From Trachelipus rathkii (lineage: Eukaryota; Arthropoda; Malacostraca; Isopoda; Trachelipodidae), in NCBI GenBank assembly GCA_015478945.1, contig JABUQX010021086.1:90001-101496 (forward strand): a stretch of DNA of 11,496 nt, written 5' to 3'. The notes beneath the pieces were generated by a model. It was not told where the DNA came from, did no database searches, and saw nothing but the letters and a program-made list of their open reading frames with translations. Below, in pieces: positions 1-6,904 of the stretch. Within the stretch, counting starts at the first letter, position 1, and each line of letters begins with the position of its first letter. The position numbers and the translations under genes are program-made.

Positions 1-130
1 TTAAATATATTGTAATATAAATTTCTCATTCATACAAAAGCTGTAACAAAAAATATCATATAAAATTGTCTAGTTCATAACAATACATTACAAATGCTAT
101 TCATCGCAATTACAATGTTTATTTACTCAA

Positions 131-248
131 TATATATATATATAATATATATTATATATTATTATATATAATATATATAATAATATATATATATATATAC
201 TAATAATAAATATTATATATTATATATATATATATATACTATATATAA
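131..248. repeat. Imperfect (AT)n array
   Basis: Runs of TA broken by extra A or T (taatatatatta, attattatat), giving a largely self-complementary tract of about 118 bases. The interruption style matches the array at 3317-3446. Confidence 0.95.
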
Positions 249-453
249 ATAAAGAACCTATAAATAGATATTTGAAGATGCATAGTTTTCGAGATGAATG
301 AAAATTAAATAAGTTTTGACGCAAACAGGTTACGACAGCAAGATACTAGTATAGTATAATGATTATACACATTACAGAACGTGTTGAAGATGCCCCTCAC
401 ATTAAGTAATGTATTCTGTCTCTTACTGTCATTCTTTTAAAAAATCCTACCTG

Positions 454-575
454 CGTTTGAAATCCTTATTAGCTCTAGAAATATTTACCTTTAATTTCCT
501 ATTTCCTATTTACATACGTTTGAAACCCTTATTAGCTCTAAAAATATTTAGCTTTGATTTCCTATTTAACTATAT
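454..575. repeat. 63-bp tandem duplication, two copies
   Basis: CGTTTGAAATCCTTATTAGC at 454 recurs as CGTTTGAAACCCTTATTAGC at 517, a period of 63 bases. About four mismatches occur in the first 51 aligned bases. The period is a multiple of three, so a 65-codon frame stays open through both copies. Every difference changes an amino acid, which gives no support for coding. Confidence 0.85.
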
Positions 576-899
576 GAAATGGTGGTCATTTGTAGCTGGT
601 GTATAATAAGATATTTGGTTATGTGGAAACAAATAAGAATCATTTTCTGGTGAAAATCTCATTGTTTACTTTGTTTGTAGGCTAAACATTTCCTCTCTGA
701 AGATACTAGGTGGAGGTGAGTTGCGAATCATAGGTATTTTTTTTTACAAAATGTGAAAGATATGATGTTGTTTCTTATATTTAAGATACTTAGAAGTTAT
801 AGTATAAAATAGCAAAGTGGATATGTCAGATAACATTTTTAGTTAATAGGTGTGTTATTTATTAAGTAAAGTTGTATATAGGTAATTTGACAATTGGGA

Positions 900-1880
900 T
901 AACAAACTTCAAGATTGCTTCGGCTGGTTATATGTCTGAACTTTGCCCGGTGCAACATTTGATCTAACTTCCGGCTTCCAGTCAAATTTATAGCCTGCGT
1001 TTCAACATTACATTAGGTTCCTAAAATGTCCTCATAACAAAAAAAAATAACATCTAATAGATTGAGATTGGGCGAACGTGCTGGTCATCACACGGAATTT
1101 TCTCTAACAATCCATCTCCTAGGGAAGGTAATGGCCAAAAACTGAAAAGAATCCATGCTAAAATGTAGTGGAGACCCATTATGCGTCATTTGCATTTCTT
1201 TAAGTACGAAACAATGTTGCAGCTTCTGGAAGGACGAGCAATTATTAAATCGGTCAACACGTTGTGAAATTGTTGCAAATGCTTAACTTTTACAAACCCG
1301 TGTGGATTCTCTTTTGCACATATGTTGTTATGGATATTTACGATGTCATCTGTACCAAATGTAGCTTCATCTGTGATAGTATTGGTAATAAAATTTCATT
1401 ATTAACAAATTGTTGTTGTGAAAGTGGGAGAAAATCAGTTGACGATAGGCTTTTCACACATTGTAAATGACGCGAATACAATCTTTTCATTTGCAGTACA
1501 TTCAGCATTCTCATATGATCTAAACTGAGCAATGATCATATTCCTTGAACACAAACTGGAGTCTCAAAACGTCATGGAGAATTCTTTGTTCTTTGGCAAG
1601 CTTGCAGACTCCCAACACCCGCCGTGGTAGCTCGAGGTCTGTAGGAATAGCTTACAGTTTGCCCGTATTGCAAAATCTCTGGTAAACTGGAGCTTAAGTT
1701 TTTGATGTAGGTACATCGTAATTGGGTCTTATCTCTTCCAGACTTACGACCATTACCATTCTCATTTACATACCTACAAATTATGTTAGCCTATTCACGA
1801 AAGGAACCACTTGCAGATTTTCATCTAAGACCTGTGCTTCTAACAGACAGCACTTAGACTGACTCATTTTCACTGAAATG
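900..1880 (-). pseudogene. Decayed Tc1/mariner-superfamily transposase
   Basis: The minus strand, read in interrupted frames, holds the ordered hallmarks of the DDE transposase family whose intact members carry …SDEATF…ENPH…QDGAPPHF…RWIGRGG…WPARSPDLTPLDFF…. Seen here, from N- to C-terminal side: GNGRKSGRDKT (1725-1757, like the GRP(K/R)T linker), LHDVLRL (1559-1579, end of the HTH region), ITDEATF (1357-1377, first catalytic Asp kept), ENPH (1300-1311), NGSPLHFS (1157-1180, second catalytic Asp replaced by Asn), FPRRWIVREN (1097-1126), PARSPNLNLLDV (1049-1084, third Asp kept) and RHITSRSNLEV (905-937, C-terminal tail). DEATF and NGSP are in different frames, and a double stop TGATGA separates NSV from PARS. 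The copy is clearly dead. Element ends and terminal inverted repeats were not identified, so the limits are approximate. Confidence 0.82.
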
Positions 1881-1987
1881 TCATTTAACAAAGGACAACC
1901 GACTGTACTATAAAATTGTTGCCAATCATTCTGCATTGAAAACTATGCATTTTCCGGAAATATATTTATAGGGCAATTTTGGGTACA

Positions 1988-2028
1988 TTTTTTTTTGTTT
2001 TTTTTTTGTTTGGGGGGGGGGGGGGGGG
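1988..2028. repeat. Poly-T followed by poly-G homopolymer run
   Basis: T-rich sequence from 1988 to 2011 is followed by 17 consecutive G at 2012-2028, then AGGAATCGTCC. A long G17 is rare in such an AT-rich window and is prone to length error in sequencing. Confidence 0.95.
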
Positions 2029-2100
2029 AGGAATCGTCCTCCCGCCCAGTTTATCCCCGCATTTTCTTTTTACCACTCAATACATATCTCGGTCCAATGT

Positions 2101-2235
2101 CTAGCCAACGAATATTCAAATTTGCCACTTTCCAATAATGTGCACTAGCAACCATGTTTGCCTTCAAAGATTTCAATGCCGAAAGCACGAAGCGTTTGGA
2201 AAGTTATAACCCCGTCATGACCTTTTCTTGACTTC
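2101..2235 (+). repeat. Dispersed repeat, copy 1
   Basis: This segment shares the exact 20-mer TTCAATGCCGAAAGCACGAA (2172-2191) with the reverse complement of 5989-6008. Clear flanking similarity includes GTGCAC…ACCA…CTTCAA before it and GAAAGTTATAACCC…GACC after it. No protein is evident. It lies about 220 bases upstream of the dead transposase's N-terminal end, so it could be non-coding transposon sequence, but that link is unproven. Confidence 0.82.
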
Positions 2236-2344
2236 GTCATCGGATCGACGATATATGAGTAGTAAAGTTTTGCAAATAAATTAAGCGTTGTTTTAATTAA
2301 ACTTTTGATGAATTTTATTTGATTATTATTCTCTCTTTTTGCAG

Positions 2345-2460
2345 GAAGAAGAATGTGTTCTCGAAACGTTAATATTTAATGACTCAAGACTCAAGTTAGA
2401 TCTTCATAGTTTATTAAACGCTCTTGGAAGCAATAGATGTTTGCAGAGATTAGATATTAG
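2345..2460 (+). CDS. CARMIL: CARMIL-family LRR protein, internal exon A (partial gene)
   Basis: This internal coding exon has 38 complete codons plus two bases. It begins after a pyrimidine-rich acceptor (ctctctttttgcag) in phase 0 and ends in phase 2 at a GT donor (ATATTAG|gtaaaa). The translation starts EEECVLETLIFNDSRLK and ends ALGSNRCLQRLDI, with the LRR spacing L..L...(D/N)S.L. From memory it lines up with the CARMIL segment 'DSKLK…INALGSN.SL.K.DI', near the end of the horseshoe-shaped LRR domain. CARMIL proteins are large cytoplasmic scaffolds. They bind and inhibit heterodimeric actin-capping protein through a C-terminal CPI motif, bind membrane through a non-canonical PH domain, and act at the leading edge. 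None of those other domains is in this window. There are no stops and no disrupted residues. Upstream exons were not recognised in 1-2344. Assignment to the family is strong; the paralogue cannot be decided. Confidence 0.87.
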
Positions 2461-2477
2461 GTAAAACATATTATTAC

Positions 2478-2479
<2 letters not shown>

Positions 2480-2543
<64 letters not shown>

Positions 2544-2557
2544 TATTATTATTATTA
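2480..2557. repeat. (ATT)n microsatellite, first intronic array
   Basis: Nearly pure TTA/ATT triplets with one short interruption (ttatattatt near 2540). It begins 20 bases after the exon A donor. Confidence 0.95.
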
Positions 2558-2642
2558 GGACTCACCCATTGTGTTGATTATTCAACCCAGTGTGGCTGCT
2601 TCTTTGTGAGCCGTGGTGGGTCCTGTACATTGGCAAAAAATA

Positions 2643-2722
<80 letters not shown>

Positions 2723-2822
2723 GGTATTGCCAGGACCGACCCATGGTGTTGATTATTCAACCCAGTGTGGTTCGCTTCTTTGTTGAGCCGTGGTGGGTCC
2801 GGTACATTGACGAAAAAAAAAT
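2558..2822 (+). repeat. Two copies of an ~85-bp unit, each bordered by (ATT)n
   Basis: Copy 1 (about 2558-2640) and copy 2 (about 2733-2822) share a block starting GGAC(T/C)(C/G)ACCCAT and including GTGTTGATTATTCAACCCAG, GAGCCGTGGTGGGTCC and GTACATTG(G/A)C, then an A-run that leads into (ATT)n. They differ by a handful of substitutions and two single-base gaps. The ends of each unit are partly self-complementary: GGACC.ACCCA.GG at the start and CCGTGGTGGGTCC near the end. This suggests a short hairpin element, or the 3' end of a retroposon with an ATT tail that was duplicated or inserted twice. No open frame in it looks like a protein. Confidence 0.8.
2641..2722. repeat. (ATT)n microsatellite, second intronic array
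   Basis: About 80 bases of uninterrupted ATT triplets between the two copies of the ~85-bp unit. The poly-Ile and poly-Asn frames crossing it are repeat translations. Confidence 0.96.
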
Positions 2823-2824
2823 TT

Positions 2825-2846
2825 CATTATTATTATTATTATTATT
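2825..2846. repeat. Short (ATT)n next to the exon B acceptor
   Basis: About seven ATT units lie within 35 bases of the acceptor at 2856-2857, so they occupy the expected branch-point and polypyrimidine zone. Confidence 0.85.
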
Positions 2847-2857
2847 TTTCTTTGCAG

Positions 2858-2995
2858 TGGTAATTATATGGGTGACAGTGGAGCTAGATTACTAGCAAAG
2901 GCCTTACAAATTAACTCAAAGCTTCAGTATATTAGTTACGATAGAAATAACATTACTCTGTTAGGATACAGCGACATAGCCTACGCTTTACAAAG
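2858..2995 (+). CDS. CARMIL: CARMIL-family LRR protein, internal exon B (partial gene)
   Basis: This exon has 138 nt: one base completing the split codon AG|T (Ser), then 45 codons, then AG in phase 2. The acceptor is tttctttgcag|T and the donor is CAAAG|gttag. Across the junction the protein reads LDI-S-GNYMGDSGARLLAKALQIN, followed by a segment ending DRNNITLLGYSDIAYALQ. This matches the CARMIL LRR signature 'DISGN.MGD.GA..LAKALQIN.KL…D.NN…G..DIA.A…', the most diagnostic stretch in the window. The repeat shape is N.(M)GD.GA..LA.AL, as in ribonuclease-inhibitor-type LRRs. The downstream family continuation (N-Y-T-L… in vertebrates) is not found intact in the next 2 kb. Because the exon starts and ends in the same phase, skipping it would keep frame. 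It is intact, with no damage seen. Confidence 0.92.
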
Positions 2996-3024
2996 GTTAG
3001 TTTTGTTTATTACTTCCTTAATCA

Positions 3025-3026
<2 letters not shown>

Positions 3027-3062
<36 letters not shown>
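3027..3062. repeat. (ATT)n microsatellite downstream of exon B
   Basis: About 12 ATT triplets start 30 bases after the exon B donor. They repeat the arrangement seen after exon A, where an ATT array starts 20 bases past the donor. Confidence 0.92.
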
Positions 3063-3064
<2 letters not shown>

Positions 3065-3232
3065 TCTTAAAGCATATCATCGCTTGAAGGACGAAAGGTC
3101 TTAAGTGAAAGTTTTGGTGAAATTAGGTTTTCAGTGCCTCAAAAACATTTTTTTTTGTACGAAATCGAATGACATATGTTTCGACTTTCAGCAATGATTT
3201 TGGCCCCAAAATCAACCATGAAAAAGAAAAAT

Positions 3233-3287
3233 TATTTTTTTTTTATTTTTTTTTTTTTTAACTAAACAGCTTTTTTTTTTTTTTAAG
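3233..3287. repeat. T-rich homopolymer tracts
   Basis: Three long T runs, separated by single A bases and by AACTAAACAGC. Confidence 0.9.
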
Positions 3288-3316
3288 CAAATAAATTTAA
3301 ACATATTATTGTTTTA

Positions 3317-3348
3317 ATAATATATATATATATATATAATATATTATA

Positions 3349-3392
<44 letters not shown>

Positions 3393-3446
3393 TATAATAT
3401 ATATAATATATATATATATATTATTTATAATATATATATATATATA
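3317..3446. repeat. Imperfect (AT)n array
   Basis: About 130 bases of TA repeats with interruptions such as aatatattataatat. It is extensively self-complementary. Confidence 0.95.
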
Positions 3447-3960
3447 AAAATGAGGAAGTACTAAAAAGGCAATACAGAATTTACAATGGGGAATTCAGTT
3501 TGCCACCTTTACAAATCTATTCCAAAAATTTAGGGAGGATTATTTAAAAAGATTTTTCCCGTAAATTCTCTCTCTCCACTGTTAAAAATTAACTTAAATT
3601 GTCGCTTATAACTTTTTGTCTTTGAAAATAAGCGACAGTATGTTTAATGTTACGTAGTAATTAGCGATGGCGAAAAAGTATTATTGTGGGGTTGGCGATT
3701 CAATTATTTTTCTTGGAAAACAAGGGCTGCAGGCGGTGGGAAAGCCCGCACAAAAGTTCTTATTTGGTTTTGACTTTATTTTGTGCCGTTGAGAAAAAAA
3801 AAAAAAATGAAATTGTCAATTGCAATAAAATATATTTTATATTCAATTCGAATTACAAATGAATTCTCATTAATGGGGAAAAAAAGTTAGTAACAAGCAT
3901 TCTTTTTTGTATTATATTTCATTAGTTTCGAAATTTATAATTTTAATTATTTTTCTTAAA
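3447..3960. other. Intronic sequence without recognised gene
   Basis: Apart from the 3599-3637 stem and an A14 run at 3794-3807, I see nothing assignable. All six frames are broken at short intervals. Confidence 0.6.
3599..3637. repeat. Perfect 10-bp inverted repeat
   Basis: TGTCGCTTAT (3600-3609) pairs perfectly with ATAAGCGACA (3628-3637) across an 18-base loop. The arms are far less AT-rich than the surroundings. It could be the tip of a transposon hairpin or a chance stem. Confidence 0.75.
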
Positions 3961-4127
3961 GTTTGTAAATGAGCAAGAAACTATTTTACTGGAGAGCCAG
4001 AGCCAAGTAATAGGTTTCCTTGGCTCGTGGCTCTCCAGTAATAGTTCTTGCCGGGTTCCTTTCCCATTTACACTTACAAACTCATTAATAGAGCAAGAAC
4101 TATTACTGGGAGAAGCCAGAGCCAGAG
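3961..4127. repeat. Hairpin-forming repeat with three related arms
   Basis: Arm 1 (3971-4007: GAGCAAGAAACTATTTTACT followed by GGAGAGCCAGAGCCAAG) is the near-perfect inverse of arm 2 (4019-4050: CTTGGCTCGTGGCTCTCCAG followed by TAATAGTTCTTG). The loop is only 11 bases. The inverted similarity extends outward, with TTTGTAAATG at 3962 facing CATTTACACTTACAAAC ending near 4081. A third, direct copy of the arm lies at 4091-4127 (GAGCAAGAACTATTACTGGG and then AGAAGCCAGAGCCAGAG). This fits a MITE-like or foldback repeat, or nested inverted insertions. Confidence 0.85.
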
Positions 4128-4952
4128 AATTTTAAATTTAAGGGAACCATTGTTGGAGTCGGCTTCCGCAAGCTCTCCTTGGAAAAACCGGCTCTTAAGA
4201 AATGTGCCCGAAGAATGAAGATACTTACATAACCTCTCATTATCGCAGAAATTAATTCACCTTTCTTACCATCTCATATTTCTCCCGCAGATACCCAAAG
4301 CCACTGTGTATCATGGGAAATTTAAAAAAACCTTTTTTTTTTCAATCAATAAAGTAAAATGTTTGCCAACACAATTCAATGGTGAAGCCCTTACTCACCC
4401 CGTCCAAGACCATCATTCAGATTACCTAGATTATCAGCATTATCATCGACTCGAGAAGAGCCATATGTGTTACAAACCACACACATACTCTTGACCTTTT
4501 CAAACTTAAATTTAAACCATTTTTTAGAATTCTAGTACTCACACATTACAAAATTCACTCAAGCTTTGTACGCAGCACCTAATTAGAATATCGCAACCTT
4601 CCTCTCTCAATAATCATATAAAATTATAATCCACTCTCAGCACATACATTTTAACAACATATGAAACCTATATAATATAAATTTAATTATTTTTCCGAGT
4701 TTTCTTGATTTTTGTTTACTTAGTTTTACTTTTTTAAAATTACTACATTTTGAACTTGATTCACAATTTTAAAAAGTGTTTTATGCATTTGATCAAAAAA
4801 TGTTTTTTTGTTATAGTTATTTGGTTTGAATATGTGCCTTGTTTTTTTTATATAATTAATTAATTAATTTAGTAATAGTAATACTTTTTTCAGAAGTGAT
4901 TGTAGATTTGTCTATTGTTAAAGATTTCGTGTGTTTTGTCCTTTTGTGTTTT
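4128..4952. other. Intronic sequence without recognised gene
   Basis: It contains a good acceptor-like site (tttctcccgcag at 4279-4290). The sequence after it gives no CARMIL match in any frame, and the phase-2 frame reaches a stop within about 25 codons. A short (TTAA)n stretch lies near 4852-4870. Nothing else is assignable. Confidence 0.55.
4852..4870. repeat. Short TTAA tetranucleotide repeat
   Basis: Four to five TAAT/TTAA units in tandem, palindromic. Confidence 0.8.
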
Positions 4953-5079
4953 AGTAATTACGTGATGAAATTTTAAGAGGGCCTAAATCGCGTGCATAAT
5001 GTGATATTATTCATGCTGGTAGAACCCAAACTAGCAACACGAGAACATCATGCGCAAAAATATAGACTTCCCTCTGTAG
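4953..5079 (+). other. Frame-broken CARMIL-like sequence directly upstream of exon C
   Basis: A strong acceptor-like tract (gtccttttgtgttttag) precedes TAATTACGTGATGAAATTT. Entered in phase 2, that reads S-N-Y-V-M-K-F, compatible with the N-Y-T-L-R-F that follows exon B in vertebrate CARMIL, but an in-frame TAA comes next. In the frame of exon C, D-I-I-H-A-G-R-T… and K-I-stop-T-S-L-C-R-N can be placed against the family's D…A.KT…KI….L.RN. A third frame gives E-N-I-M-R-K-N-I-D-F. So CARMIL-like residues appear in several frames, broken by TAA and TAG. This could be exon decay, base-calling or indel error, or chance similarity beside a genuinely short exon. Confidence 0.35.
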
Positions 5080-5131
5080 GAATATATCTCCAAGGAAATA
5101 CTCAAATGGACAGGCGTTCCGACTCCAACAG
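5080..5131 (+). CDS. CARMIL: Candidate CARMIL exon C, start of the post-LRR region
   Basis: A 52-nt candidate exon lies between a pyrimidine-rich acceptor (cttccctctgtag|G) and a good donor (CAACAG|gtaaaa). It needs incoming phase 2, exactly what exon B leaves, so the join creates AG|G (Arg). It then reads NISPRKYSNGQAFRLQQ and ends in phase 0. From memory the vertebrate family has R-N-x3-R-K-Y-x3-Q-A-(Y/F)-R-L-Q-Q-G just after the LRR cap, and 11 of the 18 positions agree. A direct join to exon B would omit about 37 residues that are normally present. Either an intervening exon went unrecognised, or this is the 3' end of a longer, disrupted exon (see 4953-5079). No following exon was recognised downstream. 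Confidence 0.58.
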
Positions 5132-5189
5132 GTAAAATATCTCTTCATTTAAAACAATTCCGATGGAAATATTAATAAAATTAATCTCG

Positions 5190-5208
5190 TCTCCTCTCTC
5201 CTCTCTAT

Positions 5209-5241
<33 letters not shown>

Positions 5242-5254
5242 CCTCGTCTCTTCT

Positions 5255-5285
<31 letters not shown>

Positions 5286-5436
5286 TTTCTCTTTTCCTCT
5301 TTCTCTTTCCCTCCTTTTTTCTTTCTCTTTTCCTACCTCTTCTACCATCTTTCTCTACAACTTTTTCCTTTCCTCTTTTTCTTTTCTCTTTTCTCCTCTC
5401 TTTTTTTTTTTTTTTCTCTCTCTCTTCTCTCTCTCT

Positions 5437-5480
<44 letters not shown>

Positions 5481-5557
5481 CTCTCTCTCTCTCATCTCTC
5501 TCTCTCTCCTCTCTCCTCTCTCTTCTCTCCTTCTCTCTCTCTCTCCTCTCTCCCTCT

Positions 5558-5595
<38 letters not shown>

Positions 5596-5616
5596 TCTCT
5601 CTCTCTCTCTCTCTCT

Positions 5617-5701
<85 letters not shown>

Positions 5702-5708
5702 TTCTCTC
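5190..5708. repeat. Long imperfect (TC)n polypyrimidine block
   Basis: About 520 bases of nearly pure pyrimidine on the plus strand, with TC repeats interrupted by TTC, CTCC and T runs. The purest part is about 50 bases (5650-5699). The Leu-Ser-rich and Arg-Glu-rich frames across it are repeat translations. It starts about 60 bases past the candidate exon C donor. Such tracts can adopt triplex (H-DNA) structure. Confidence 0.96.
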
Positions 5709-5952
5709 ATTAATTTTATTTTTCTTAAATATTCAAATCCTTTTAGGAAGTCACGTGACCACTCTCTCGTGAAGATTCTATGCACATACTTCCTTCTTCT
5801 TGCATAATATTTTATTTAAAATAATATAAATACTATTTTTTTTTTTGTGATTCCCTCTAATTCTGGTTCCGTAGATAAATTAATAAGCAAACTAAAAATT
5901 ATAAGCAACTCTTAAGTAAAGTTGATAATAGTTGTTTTGAATATATAACAAT
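5709..5952. other. AT-rich intronic sequence
   Basis: Nothing recognisable beyond short T and AT runs. Confidence 0.55.
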
Positions 5953-6080
5953 GAACAGGTCGTGGAGGGTTATAACTTTCAGAACACTTTCGTGCTTTCG
6001 GCATTGAAAAATTGAAGAGTGAACGTCTCGGTGGTACCAGGTGCACAAATAGAAAACGGGAACTTTGCACATTTTGTTTA
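5953..6080 (-). repeat. Dispersed repeat, copy 2 (inverted)
   Basis: On the minus strand this repeats 2101-2235: GTGCACC…ACCA…CTTCAA, then the shared 20-mer, then GAAAGTTATAACCCTCCACGACC. The two copies are 3.75 kb apart in opposite orientation, as expected for a mobile repeat family. Confidence 0.82.
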
Positions 6081-6489
6081 GTTTAGATATTGTATTGACT
6101 ATATGCTTTGCACAAATGTTTTGTTTGAACCCGATATATTGTTAATAAACTAAATATAAATATTTCGTACACTACTCATTACTTTGAAATTAATATGTTT
6201 AGCTGACTCACGGAAACGTAAGAGCATGATTGACATAAATATAATATTAACAATGCATTTATTCTTCTTATATGATTGGTTTAAGTTCAAATCCATAAAA
6301 GTAAGTGTCAATTCTATTTTAATCCATCATAATACTGGGTACACCCTAGACTATAAAATTTATTATTACCTTTCTAACCTACGAGTTTTATTTTTACCAG
6401 CATTTAACATCTACATTTTCTTTTAGTTTAAGTTTTCTTATCACGAAGCGTGTTCACTTGAAAGTTAACATGTTGTTTCTTTGTTTCAG
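6081..6489. other. AT-rich intronic sequence
   Basis: An 80-codon frame is open at 6184-6426. Its composition (Leu, Ile, Tyr, Phe, Asn, Lys) is what AT-rich DNA gives by chance, and no family is recognised. Confidence 0.5.
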
Positions 6490-6697
6490 ATTTGCAGGTG
6501 ATTTTTGCTCAGGCTCGACGCAACACAGGTCATAGGCTTGTATTGCATGACGGTGAAATTGCTCGACCTTTGAAAAGGACTGTGAGTTCGAGCCCTGATA
6601 AGGGACACTTCTAGTAACGTTAATTCACTATTACAGTGGAGCGATGGCACGTTATCAGTTGACCCGGAAAATTCTAAGCAGGTAAAAGCCACATACA
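6490..6697 (+). repeat. SINE-like segment with a tRNA B-box
   Basis: GAGTTCGAGCCC near 6585-6597 matches the RNA polymerase III B-box GGTTCGANNCC at 10 of 11 positions. The preceding GACGGTGAAATTGCTCGACC could be a degraded A-box region, but it is weak. This GC-richer stretch ends near 6690 and is followed at once by an (ATT)n tract, as in SINE or LINE tails. The segment is also bracketed by tttcag and GCAG|gtaaaa, but none of its frames is open throughout. It is not any SINE family I can name. Confidence 0.45.
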
Positions 6698-6850
6698 TTA
6701 ATTATATTATTATTTTATTATTATTATATTATATTATTATTATTATGTATAATTAATAATAATATAATAATAATAATAATAATTAATAATAATAATAATT
6801 AATATACATTAAATGATAATGTAATTAATAATAATTAAAATTATATTTTT
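6698..6850. repeat. (ATT)n followed by (AAT)n, palindromic triplet tract
   Basis: ATT/TTA units up to about 6747 give way, after TGTATAATTAAT, to AAT/ATA units up to about 6850. The two halves are complementary, so the tract can fold back on itself. Confidence 0.88.
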
Positions 6851-6904
6851 ATAGTAATAATTAATAGTCATGATTGTGAAAGGTTTTTAAATTTTTTTAT
6901 AATA

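Larger units (their letters stand above)
1..2344. other. Presumed upstream CARMIL intron
   Basis: No upstream CARMIL exon was recognised here. It holds the TA array (131-248), the 63-bp duplication (454-575), the dead transposase (900-1880), the poly-T/poly-G run and one copy of the dispersed repeat. The stretch 580-900 is AT-rich with nothing recognisable apart from one splice-like segment that I rejected. That this is intron follows from exon A being internal; it is inference. Confidence 0.5.
2461..2857 (+). other. Intron between CARMIL exons A and B
   Basis: A 397-nt phase-2 intron runs from gtaaaa to tttgcag. It splits the Ser codon before the conserved G-N-x-M-G-D. Almost all of it is (ATT)n arrays separating two copies of an ~85-bp unit; only the splice-site margins are unique sequence. 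The final acceptor is preceded by ATT repeats and a short pyrimidine stretch. Confidence 0.85.

Noticed and set aside
680..716. Small exon-like segment between tttgtttgtag and GTGGAG|gtgagt
   Set aside because: The splice signals look good, but the phase required to join exon A puts a TAA in frame, and no CARMIL similarity was seen.
1264..1532. 68-codon plus-strand and 64-codon minus-strand open frames
   Set aside because: They overlap the decayed transposase in frames other than those carrying its motifs.
2562..2895. Poly-Ile and poly-Asn frames
   Set aside because: They are translations of (ATT)n arrays in an intron. The last part of one of them runs into exon B in the wrong frame.
4290..4494. 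Possible exon after tttctcccgcag with a 62-codon open frame
   Set aside because: No frame matches the CARMIL continuation, the phase-compatible frame stops early, and composition gives no family.
5163..5807. 214-codon Leu/Ser-rich open frame, and the Arg/Glu-rich frame on the opposite strand
   Set aside because: Both are translations of the (TC)n block. There are no stops because the repeat contains none, and there is no domain.
6184..6426. 80-codon open frame
   Set aside because: Its composition is typical of chance frames in AT-rich DNA, with no recognised domain or splice context.
6585..6600. True tRNA gene around the B-box-like sequence
   Set aside because: There is no acceptor stem, no cloverleaf and no clear A-box at the right spacing. 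A SINE-like remnant fits better.
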